6,421 nucleotides of DNA from Bacteroidales bacterium UBA2764 (GTDB taxonomy: Bacteria > Bacteroidota > Bacteroidia > Bacteroidales > Paludibacteraceae). Position numbers and translations under genes: made by a program. This document shows, in pieces, positions 1-6,248 of this stretch. Position 1 is the stretch's first letter. Each line of letters opens with the position of its first letter. Location: contig DEIW01000191.1 in the NCBI GenBank assembly GCA_002352705.1, positions 233-6,653 on the forward strand, given 5' to 3'. The notes under the pieces are model-generated. The model saw nothing but the letters and a program-made list of their open reading frames with translations, had not been told where the DNA came from and did not search any database.

Positions 1-393
1 CTCATCGATGAAGAGGATGATCTCACCCGCAGCGGCAACCACTTCGTTGACTACGCCTTTGAGTCGCTCCTCAAACTCGCCTTGGTATTTAGCGCCCGCA
101 ATAAGGGCTCCCATGTCGAGAGAGTAAATCTGTTTCTTCTTGAGGTTCTCCGGCACGTCGCCTCGTACGATACGATGCGCCAGACCTTCGGCGATAGCTG
201 TCTTACCGACACCCGGCTCTCCAATAAGAATAGGGTTGTTCTTCGTTCTGCGGCTAAGGATCTGCAGAACACGTCTGATCTCGTCATCTCGACCGATAAC
301 GGGATCCAGTTTGCCTTCCTGCGCCCGCTCGCAAAGGTTTATTGCGAACTTCTTCAGATTTTCGTTTTGGTTGTTTTGATTCGTTGCATTCAT
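1..393 (-). CDS. clpB: ClpB-type AAA+ disaggregase, N-terminal 131 codons, 3' end outside window
   Basis: ClpB proteins are hexameric ATPases in the cytoplasm that thread aggregated proteins through a central pore together with DnaK. The frame is open from the ATG at 391-393 to the left edge. Visible parts are the pre-AAA linker (KLDPVIGRDDEIRR, about residues 28-41), Walker A GEPGVGKT (58-65), pore loop 1 with KYQGEFEER (Tyr103) and the beginning of Walker B (ILFIDE, 126-131). The GALIAGAKY wording favours ClpB over ClpC. The family normally carries about 150-160 residues of Clp_N repeats before this linker. Here only a short Asn/Gln-rich leader (MNATNQNNQNEN) precedes it. The start is firm: upstream in frame there is no ATG, GTG or TTG before the TGA at 472-474. 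It lies 94 bp downstream of the acyltransferase and behind a terminator, so it is probably transcribed separately, although I found no convincing promoter. Another Hsp100 paralogue is possible because the second AAA+ domain is not visible. Confidence 0.88.
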   Translation of the reverse strand, partial: MNATNQNNQNENLKKFAINLCERAQEGKLDPVIGRDDEIRRVLQILSRRTKNNPILIGEPGVGKTAIAEGLAHRIVRGDVPENLKKKQIYSLDMGALIAGAKYQGEFEERLKGVVNEVVAAAGEIILFIDE

Positions 394-452
394 AGTTATG
401 TGTGTTTTAGTTGTTTTTTCTACACAATGAACTACAAACCCCGCGCCAAAAT

Positions 453-483
453 AAAAGAGACTGCCATTTTGTCAGTCCCTTTT
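453..483 (-). terminator. Rho-independent terminator after the acyltransferase gene
   Basis: Read on the minus strand, the sequence is AAAAGGGACTGAC, loop AAAAT, then GGCAGTCTCTTTT and a further ATTTT. The stem has a GC-rich core with one G-U wobble and one A-G mismatch near the loop, extended by four A-U pairs. It begins a few bases after the TAG stop of the acyltransferase and separates that gene from clpB on the same strand. On the plus strand the hairpin also forms, with an A-C mismatch in place of the wobble, but no plus-strand gene reads into it. Confidence 0.8.
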
Positions 484-487
484 CTGT

Positions 488-1132
488 CTATTCTCGATTA
501 TACCATTCTTCCAACAGCTGATTAAACTTTCTCCTATCACCTATTTTTGCCCATTGTATCACATCCTCGGTATGGTCCTCGAAATGGAGAGTTACTGTTC
601 GGCGCCATTTCCATTGTTTGGGCTTTAGTTTACTCCATCGGCTAGTCTCTAACCCGCGCATTTTACAAAGGATTACGCGCACGCCTGTAGGCAACTCTTT
701 ACATACCTCATATGCCATCCGTCTGTTGCCGATAACCTCTTTATCAATGGTCTTAACGTGTCCTGAAGGGTAGAAACATATCTCTTTCCCTTCGGCAAGG
801 CTATCTATAGCGATGCGGCTTAACCGGCTGGCAGCAGCAACTCCTTCTTCACGTGTCATAGCGCTTTTCTGCAAATCAGGAACCTCTATGGCATCTCCTA
901 ATTTAAGTACTCTCCCGTATAACCAATGGCGATAAAAAGCTTCGTCTGTCATAGGACGGATAGGCAGCCACCATTCTTCGCTAAAAAGGATGATAGGGTC
1001 GATATAAGCGGTATGGTTGGGCAGTACCAAATGTATTCTTCCGTCACGCAGCACTTCCTCGCCTGAAACCTGCACGTCATAGTGCAAGTGAATAAAAAAT
1101 CGGATAATTTTTCCAAGTGTAAATCGATTCAT
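488..1132 (-). CDS. PlsC-like (LPLAT superfamily) acyltransferase, 214 aa
   Basis: This is a small glycerolipid-type acyltransferase. The HX4D catalytic box is seen at residues 39-46 (NHTAYIDP, with His40 and Asp45). A second block around residues 77-86 (KLGDAIEVPD) sits where motif II is expected. A third block at 120-127 (FYPSGHVK) sits where motif III, normally FPEGTRS, is expected. The Glu of motif III is replaced by Ser, so the acceptor may not be ordinary lysophosphatidic acid. There is no signal peptide and no obvious full membrane span. The protein would be a cytoplasmic or membrane-associated enzyme in phospholipid or other lipid acylation. The start is fixed by an in-frame TAA at 1142-1144, which leaves only the ATG at 1130-1132; the stop is TAG. 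It is transcribed divergently from the efflux operon and followed by a terminator. The family is clear, the substrate is not. Confidence 0.85.
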   Translation of the reverse strand: MNRFTLGKIIRFFIHLHYDVQVSGEEVLRDGRIHLVLPNHTAYIDPIILFSEEWWLPIRPMTDEAFYRHWLYGRVLKLGDAIEVPDLQKSAMTREEGVAAASRLSRIAIDSLAEGKEICFYPSGHVKTIDKEVIGNRRMAYEVCKELPTGVRVILCKMRGLETSRWSKLKPKQWKWRRTVTLHFEDHTEDVIQWAKIGDRRKFNQLLEEWYNRE

Positions 1133-1136
1133 GCTG

Positions 1137-1168
1137 CAAAATTACTATATTTTTTTGAATTATACAAA
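1137..1168 (-). promoter_or_regulatory. Bacteroidota-type promoter of the acyltransferase gene
   Basis: On the minus strand a -33 TTTG (1165-1168) is followed by 20 bases and a -7 TAATTTTG (1137-1144), an exact match to the TTTG-N19-21-TAnnTTTG consensus of Bacteroides promoters. Only four bases separate the -7 box from the ATG, so transcription would begin at or beside the start codon. An alternative upstream promoter on the same strand has TATTTTTG at 1201-1208 and TTTG at 1227-1230 with an 18-base spacer. That one would give a normal leader of roughly 65 bases. Confidence 0.6.
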
Positions 1169-1200
1169 TTAAAATGTTCTTTTTTGCAATATCGATATGA

Positions 1201-1219
1201 CAAAAATAATTTATTTTTG
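1201..1219. promoter_or_regulatory. Perfect 9-bp-arm palindrome in the divergent promoter region, possible operator
   Basis: CAAAAATAA, one central T, then TTATTTTTG: the two arms are exact reverse complements. The right arm contains the -33 TTTG of the plus-strand operon promoter. The left arm read on the minus strand is TATTTTTG, a possible -7 element for the acyltransferase. A shorter perfect palindrome, ATATCGATAT, lies just beside it at 1189-1198. The site could bind a dimeric regulator. The region is very AT-rich, so chance is a real alternative, and no regulator gene is in the window. Confidence 0.35.
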
Positions 1220-1247
1220 GTTCAATCAAAAAAAATGAGTAATTTTG
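1216..1247 (+). promoter_or_regulatory. Bacteroidota-type promoter of the efflux operon
   Basis: A -33 TTTG (1216-1219), a 20-base spacer and a -7 TAATTTTG (1240-1247) match the TTTG-N19-21-TAnnTTTG consensus exactly. Transcription would start near 1252, which leaves a leader of about 15-25 bases before the TolC-type gene. A palindrome TTTTGCAAAA (1254-1263) lies right at the predicted start of transcription. There is no purine-rich ribosome binding site, as is common in this phylum. Confidence 0.7.
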
Positions 1248-1277
1248 CACTCGTTTTGCAAAATATATATGTATACG

Positions 1278-2765
1278 ATGTATAAAAAAGTCATATTTTT
1301 TGTTTTTGTAATAGCGTATATATTGCCTGTCCGGGCTGCAGATACGTTGCATTATACGCTTGATCAATGCCACCAGATGGCACTGAGTAACAGTTCCTCA
1401 GCCCGTATCCAAGAGGAGGCTCTGTTGGTAGCGAAATACAACCGTCAGGCTGCTTTGGCAGCTATGTTTCCACGGGTGAGTGCACATGGAGGTTATATGT
1501 GGAATTCTCGTAATCCGCATCTGGCTCCGGATCAAAAACAATTACCTTCTTTGGGCGGTACGGCTATAGCCTCGCCGGATGGAAATCCCTCTTTCCAGTG
1601 GTCCGAAGATAGTTGGTTCAGTACTCTGGCCTCTGATTTCGCCGGCACTCCTCTTGAAACGCCAATTCTCAATCTGCAGAACAGCACGGGAAACGTAATC
1701 GCCAATGCTTACCAGAAGGTCTATGACGCGTTAACCCTCGATCTGGAGCATATCGTCGTAGCGCAGGTAGGAGTTGTGCAGCCTATTTATGTAGGCGGGC
1801 GCTTGACTCAAATGTATAAGATAGCTAAGTCTGCAGAGAAAATAGCCAACATCCGTTCGGAAGCCAAACATGATGATATCATTTATAAGGTAGATGAGGC
1901 GTATTGGAGAATGGTCTCTGTAGCACATAAAAAAACATTGGCAGACCAGTACCATGCCTTGCTCTGTCAGTTGGAGCAGGATGTGAAGGAAGCGGTAGAT
2001 GAGGGAATGGCTACCCAGTCGGATCTGATGAAAGTGACTACCAAACGTGGAGAAGCAGATGTGAAGAAACTGCAGGCAGAGAATGGTTTGACCCTCTCCC
2101 GTATGGCTCTGGCTCAGATATGCGGATTACCGTTATCAGAGTTGTTTACCATTGATGACTCCGGCTTGTCGGATCTTATTCTGCCTCCGGAGTATATAGA
2201 TGCCAGTGCTTGTGTGGACCGTCGCTCGGAAATGCAATTGTTCGAGGAAGTGGAGAAGATAGCCAAGTCTTCGGCAAAACTGGCATCTGCCGGACTCCAA
2301 CCTAATATTTTAGCCTCCGCCAGTTATGTGTACACGAATCCGAACGTGGAGAACGGTATCCGCAATGACTGGAAAGGAACAGGATTCTTTACAGCCGGAG
2401 TAGTGCTGAACGTACCTATTGCTCATGCAGATGCTATCCTGCGTTACAAGTCCGCAAAGCACGCTGCGAAGATTGCTACTCTGAAAGTGGAGGAGACACG
2501 TGAATTGCTGACATTACAAACCACCCAGGCTAATCAGAAATTGCTGGAAGCACAGCAAAAAATCGCTATGGCGCGCCTGAACCAACGCAACGCAGAGGAA
2601 GTGCTGCGTATGGCACGTGAGTCCTATGATGCAGGTATGATTACTGCTTCCGATTTGATGATGGCGCAAACATCATGGTTGTCTGCGGCTTCCGAAATGG
2701 TAGATGCCGAGGTCGAGGCGAAAACTATAGAGACACAATTACGTAAATATTTGAGACAATTATAA
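1278..2765 (+). CDS. TolC-family outer-membrane efflux channel, 495 aa
   Basis: This is the outer-membrane factor of a tripartite exporter. Such proteins trimerise into a beta-barrel in the outer membrane joined to a long alpha-helical tunnel across the periplasm. With the ATG at 1278 the protein starts MYKKVIFFVFVIAYILPVRA, a signal peptide with likely cleavage after Ala20. The two-fold repeat of the family is visible. Helical stretches (residues 21-65 and 180-300) flank a first strand block ending QPIYVGGRL (168-176). A second repeat carries VVLNVPIAHADA (375-386) and a long Ala/Gln/Glu-rich helix to the C-terminus. Length is normal for the family. An ATG at 1269, three codons earlier, is equally possible. 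A TTG at 1245 is not, because it lies inside the -7 promoter box. It is the first gene of the operon, and the adaptor gene begins 8 bp after its TAA. Confidence 0.92.
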   Translation: MYKKVIFFVFVIAYILPVRAADTLHYTLDQCHQMALSNSSSARIQEEALLVAKYNRQAALAAMFPRVSAHGGYMWNSRNPHLAPDQKQLPSLGGTAIASPDGNPSFQWSEDSWFSTLASDFAGTPLETPILNLQNSTGNVIANAYQKVYDALTLDLEHIVVAQVGVVQPIYVGGRLTQMYKIAKSAEKIANIRSEAKHDDIIYKVDEAYWRMVSVAHKKTLADQYHALLCQLEQDVKEAVDEGMATQSDLMKVTTKRGEADVKKLQAENGLTLSRMALAQICGLPLSELFTIDDSGLSDLILPPEYIDASACVDRRSEMQLFEEVEKIAKSSAKLASAGLQPNILASASYVYTNPNVENGIRNDWKGTGFFTAGVVLNVPIAHADAILRYKSAKHAAKIATLKVEETRELLTLQTTQANQKLLEAQQKIAMARLNQRNAEEVLRMARESYDAGMITASDLMMAQTSWLSAASEMVDAEVEAKTIETQLRKYLRQL

Positions 2766-2773
2766 TAAGATAT

Positions 2774-3769
2774 ATGAAAAAAGAAAAGGAAGGAAGTCTG
2801 CTACTTGGCGTTATAGCCCTACTGGCAGTAGTAATCATTGTCGCTTTGGTAGGCATTTTGGCTATCAAACCGGAGAAAATCCTCATTCAGGGCGAGGCAG
2901 AGGCTACTGAATACCGTGTGTCGGGAAAAGTACCGGGACGTATAGAGATGTATTGCTATGAAGAGGGGGAGATGGTGAAGAAGGGCGATACTCTCGTAGT
3001 AATCTATTCGCCGGAGGTCGAGGCGAAGAAAGAGCAGGCATTAGCTGCTCGTGATATGGCCGAGGCAGTTAACCAGAAGGCCAAGAACGGAGCTCAGAAA
3101 GAGCAGATTACAGGAGCTTATGAACTCTATCAGAAAGCACTGGCAGGCGAAGAGATCTACCGTAAGAGTTTTGAGCGCGTGCAGCGTTTATTCGAAAAGG
3201 GGGTAGTTAGTGCTCAAAAACGCGATGAAGTAGAGGCGCAGTATAAAGCTGCTTCTGCTACTGTGAAAGCAGCGAAGAGCCAGTATGACATGGCGCTCGC
3301 AGGAGCCCGTGAAGAGGACAAAGCCGCCGCGAAAGCACAAGTGGCAAGAGTGGATGGTATATTGAAAGAAGTAGCTGCGGCAGAAGCGGAGCGGTATTTG
3401 CTGTCTCCCTGTGATGGAGAAGTGTCGGAGCGGTTCCCTAAAGTAGGAGAACTGGTAGGACAGGGTAGTCCGGTCATGGCTATTGTGGATATGAACGATG
3501 TCTGGTTCACATTCTCGGTACGCGAAGATATGTTGACCTCCTTTACAAAAGGAAGCCAGATAGATGTCCGCATTCCGGCTCTCGGAAATGAAAAAACATA
3601 TCCGTTGATTGTCACATACGTCAAAGCTATGGGAACTTATGCCACCTGGCGTACTACCAAGCAAAACGGTGGGTATGACGTTCGTACTTTCGATGTGAAA
3701 TGCCGTCCTATGGCTCCTATAGATGGCTTACGCCCCGGTATGACCGCTTTGGTAATTGAGGAAGACTGA
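2774..3769 (+). CDS. HlyD-family periplasmic adaptor (membrane fusion protein), 331 aa
   Basis: This protein links the inner-membrane transporter to the TolC channel. It has a short charged N-terminus, one membrane anchor at about residues 9-31, and the first half of a lipoyl/barrel-sandwich domain (about 35-75, GKVPGRIEM and EGEMVKKGDTLVVI). An Ala/Lys/Glu-rich alpha-helical hairpin follows (about 80-205), then the second barrel-sandwich half (LSPCDGEV at 210-217, through VGELVGQGSPV). A beta-barrel part comes next (DVWFTFSVRED, about 242-252), and the C-terminal end carries GLRPGMTALV. There is no lipobox, so it is anchored by the N-terminal helix. The size and layout are like the YbhG/EmrA group. 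It lies 8 bp after the channel gene and 8 bp before the first permease. It ends with TGA. Confidence 0.92.
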   Translation: MKKEKEGSLLLGVIALLAVVIIVALVGILAIKPEKILIQGEAEATEYRVSGKVPGRIEMYCYEEGEMVKKGDTLVVIYSPEVEAKKEQALAARDMAEAVNQKAKNGAQKEQITGAYELYQKALAGEEIYRKSFERVQRLFEKGVVSAQKRDEVEAQYKAASATVKAAKSQYDMALAGAREEDKAAAKAQVARVDGILKEVAAAEAERYLLSPCDGEVSERFPKVGELVGQGSPVMAIVDMNDVWFTFSVREDMLTSFTKGSQIDVRIPALGNEKTYPLIVTYVKAMGTYATWRTTKQNGGYDVRTFDVKCRPMAPIDGLRPGMTALVIEED

Positions 3770-3777
3770 TTAACCGG

Positions 3778-4953
3778 GTGAAGGATATTCTTATTCATAT
3801 TTGGCAAGTCTTGTTGCGGGAACTGAAGATAATCGTTTCCCGTCCGCTTTATCTAACTGCTTCTATCGGAGTGTTTCTTTTTTGTATGCTCTTTTTTATG
3901 ACCCTCATGGAGAAGGGGGCAGCGGAGAAAATGCCGGTAGCAGTAGTGGACTTGGACCAGACCTCCATCTCCCGCAGGGTTTGTCATGAGATGCAAGCTA
4001 CGTCTTCTACGGATATTATCTTGATTACCAATTCCTTCCAGGAGGCACGCGAGGCAATGCAGCAAGGACACATATACGGCATATTCGTTATTCCGGAGGG
4101 CTTTTATGCGGACTTGGTAGCTTTCAAACGTCCCCGTCTGGATTTCTATATCACCAATGCCTATACCGTAGGAGGAAATACTGCCTATAAGCAAATGCTG
4201 ACCATGGCGAATCTGGCTTCCGGAGCGTTCCAAAGGGAAGTGTTGCGGAAGAAAGGTATGCCCGATGACGTCATCATGAATCGTATTCAGCCGCTGGCAA
4301 TTGATGCGCACATGTTGGCGAACCCTTGGGGTAATTATTCCATTTATCTGGTCTCAACAGTCCTGCCCGGTATTCTCGGGTTGATAGCAATGATGCTTAC
4401 CATTTTCTCGATTGGTTTTGAACTCAAATCACGCACTTCGAGGGAATGGCTCCGCGCAGCGGGTGGAAACTACACCATCGCAATGATAGGGAAACTGATA
4501 CCTTATACGGTGATTTATCAGGTGCTGGGCATAGTATGCCATCTGATGTTGTATAACATTGCCGGATTCCCTGTCTATGGCAGCCATACGCGTTTGTTGC
4601 TCGGGTTGTTGATTTTTATCATGGCGATGGAGATTATGGGGATTGTGATGATTGGCTGTCTGCCTACTTTACGTGATGCACTTTCAGTAGGGGCTCTATA
4701 TGCAATGCTGGGGTTCTCCCTTTCCGGATTTACCTATCCGAACATGTCCATGTTACCGGTAGTACAGGCACTCAGCAATCTGGAACCGTTACGCCATTAC
4801 TATCTCATATACGTAAACGAGGCACTGATGGGAGCTCCTCCTATCAACAGTTTGCCACACTCAATGGCGCTGGCTGCATTTATAATACCGGCTCTTTGTG
4901 TGGCACCGCGTCTGCATCGCGCACTTATTTACCAGAATTATCCGCTTAAATAA
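3778..4953 (+). CDS. ABC-2 type transporter permease (YhhJ/YbhS/YbhR-like), first of two, 391 aa
   Basis: This is an inner-membrane permease of the ABC-2 class. There is one membrane segment near the N-terminus (about residues 24-44). A large periplasmic domain follows, starting with PVAVVDLDQT (53-62), the usual block just after the first helix in this family. A cluster of five or so membrane segments lies at about 191-214, 242-262, 273-297, 301-321 and 364-380. In enterobacterial relatives (YbhS, YbhR, YhhJ) such permeases pair with an ATP-binding protein and a HlyD-type adaptor to export drugs or other small molecules. Translation appears to start at GTG (3778); no earlier ATG exists in frame within the gap and the next ATG falls inside the first helix. 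Only 2 bp separate its TAA from the next gene, suggesting coupled translation. The substrate cannot be read from the sequence. Confidence 0.9.
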   Translation: MKDILIHIWQVLLRELKIIVSRPLYLTASIGVFLFCMLFFMTLMEKGAAEKMPVAVVDLDQTSISRRVCHEMQATSSTDIILITNSFQEAREAMQQGHIYGIFVIPEGFYADLVAFKRPRLDFYITNAYTVGGNTAYKQMLTMANLASGAFQREVLRKKGMPDDVIMNRIQPLAIDAHMLANPWGNYSIYLVSTVLPGILGLIAMMLTIFSIGFELKSRTSREWLRAAGGNYTIAMIGKLIPYTVIYQVLGIVCHLMLYNIAGFPVYGSHTRLLLGLLIFIMAMEIMGIVMIGCLPTLRDALSVGALYAMLGFSLSGFTYPNMSMLPVVQALSNLEPLRHYYLIYVNEALMGAPPINSLPHSMALAAFIIPALCVAPRLHRALIYQNYPLK

Positions 4954-4955
4954 TC

Positions 4956-6248
4956 ATGTCACGCTATTTATATCATCATTGGTTGCAGTTTAAGGAATCG
5001 GGATTTGTGTTTATCCATGAACTCCAGAAGATTTTCCATGACTCAGGTGTGATGGTTATTTTCTTCTTGGGAACGTTGGCATACCCGTTCCTTTATAAAG
5101 CCATGTATTGGAACGAGCAGATTACCAATATCCCCGTAGCAGTGGTAGATTTGAGCCAATCGCCCGATAGCAGGGCTTTCCTGCATCGGTGGAATGCCTC
5201 GCCGGATGTCAAAATGGCTTATTCCTGCAACTCAATGGCAGAGGCGGAACAGTTGCTCCGGGACCAGAAAGTACATGGTATTATCTATTTCCCGCGTGAT
5301 TATGCAGCCCAACTGGCGGATCCGCTTGGTCAGGCGCACATATCGCTATATTGTGATATGTCCTCTTTCCTATATATGAAAGGAATCTACCTTTCCTGCA
5401 ATCAGGTAATGCTGGAGTCTATGCGTAATATCCAGATAGACCGATATGAATATATGGGCTACGGGAAAGAGTTTTCTTGGGCGCTCGTGCAGGACGCGCC
5501 TTATACCGAGACAGCCCTTTTTACGCCTACCGGAGGGTACGGCTCATTCCTCATCCCTGCGGTGCTGGTGATGATTCTGCATCAGACGCTTTTCTTCGGT
5601 ATCTGTATGTTAGCAGGAACGGTGAGAGAAGAACGTACAGAGTTGTATCGTATCCCGGGACGTAAACGCGGCTATTCTGCACTCAGGACGATTTTAGGAA
5701 GAGGAGCGGCGTATTTCTTGATATATTATGCCCTTGCGGCAATTCTGCTCGGCTTGCTGCCAAGGCTCTTTAATCTCCCGCATATAGGCGCCATTGAAGA
5801 TGTATTGCGTTTGAACGTACCCTTTATCCTGTCGGTCATTTTCATGTCGATATGCGTAGGTTTTTGTATCCGCAACAGGGAGTCCGGATTAGTATTGCTA
5901 ATCTCCACCTCGCTCGTATTCCTCTTCATTGCCGGTATCTCGTGGCCGAAAGAGATGATTCCCGCAGGATGGAGGTATATCTCCTATTTGATTCCTTATA
6001 CTTGGGCAGCCAACGGATTCATACACATAAACTCCATGGGCGCATCGCTTTTTGCAACGCGCACCGAATATCTGGCTTTGTGGGGATTGACGGCGGGCTA
6101 TTTCACTCTCGCTACGGTAATGTTCCTTATCGCCGGATACCGTCGAGACCGTAAAGAGAGCCGTCTGGCTTCTTTATCAGGAGCTGACCCGCTTTCAGTA
6201 TCTTCTGATTCTTCGGCAACTCAAGAGCCGGAGACACCGATTCAATAG
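4956..6248 (+). CDS. ABC-2 type transporter permease, second of two, 430 aa with an extended C-terminal tail
   Basis: This is a paralogue of the preceding permease and probably its partner in a heterodimer. After a hydrophilic N-terminus there is one membrane segment (about residues 30-50), then a periplasmic domain beginning IPVAVVDLSQ (about 59-68). Further membrane segments lie at about 196-220, 249-272, 288-307, 311-332 and 373-395. Sequence identity to the first permease is low by eye, but the fold order and the PVAVVDL block are shared. After the last helix (FLIAGYRR) comes a 30-odd residue polar, Ser/Glu/Pro-rich tail (ASLSGADPLSVSSDSS and on). The tail is encoded entirely antisense to the convergent gene at the right edge. 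It looks like a read-through extension rather than a domain. The ATG at 4956 is 2 bp after the upstream stop; the stop is TAG at 6246-6248. No ATP-binding subunit follows. Confidence 0.88.
   Translation: MSRYLYHHWLQFKESGFVFIHELQKIFHDSGVMVIFFLGTLAYPFLYKAMYWNEQITNIPVAVVDLSQSPDSRAFLHRWNASPDVKMAYSCNSMAEAEQLLRDQKVHGIIYFPRDYAAQLADPLGQAHISLYCDMSSFLYMKGIYLSCNQVMLESMRNIQIDRYEYMGYGKEFSWALVQDAPYTETALFTPTGGYGSFLIPAVLVMILHQTLFFGICMLAGTVREERTELYRIPGRKRGYSALRTILGRGAAYFLIYYALAAILLGLLPRLFNLPHIGAIEDVLRLNVPFILSVIFMSICVGFCIRNRESGLVLLISTSLVFLFIAGISWPKEMIPAGWRYISYLIPYTWAANGFIHINSMGASLFATRTEYLALWGLTAGYFTLATVMFLIAGYRRDRKESRLASLSGADPLSVSSDSSATQEPETPIQ

Noticed and set aside
394..487. A Bacteroidota-type promoter for clpB
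   Set aside because: Several TTTG strings and a near match TATTTTG are present, but none has the TTTG-N19-21-TAnnTTTG spacing, so I could not support a specific promoter.
82..525. Plus-strand frame of 147 codons at the left end
   Set aside because: It lies antisense to the clpB coding sequence and runs across the terminator. The minus strand shows Walker A and linker motifs and the plus translation shows nothing recognisable.
1245..1277. Upstream TTG start for the TolC-type protein
   Set aside because: It lies within the -7 promoter box and would precede the predicted transcript start. It would also put an 11-residue extension ahead of a clear signal peptide.
1077..1373. Minus-strand frame of 98 codons across the intergenic region
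   Set aside because: It is made of AT-rich intergenic DNA and covers both promoters and two gene starts. Its composition (Lys, Ile, Phe, Tyr) is what random AT-rich sequence gives.
3188..3664. Two long minus-strand frames opposite the adaptor gene
   Set aside because: The plus strand has clear HlyD-family domains over the same bases. The antisense translations have no recognisable motif and are typical shadow frames.
3853..4311. Minus-strand frame of 152 codons opposite the first permease
   Set aside because: The plus strand carries the first membrane helix and the PVAVVDL block here; the antisense frame has no supporting feature.
5852..6154. Plus-strand frame of 100 codons inside the second permease
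   Set aside because: It is out of frame with the permease, which has continuous membrane segments here, and it shows no domain or start signal of its own.
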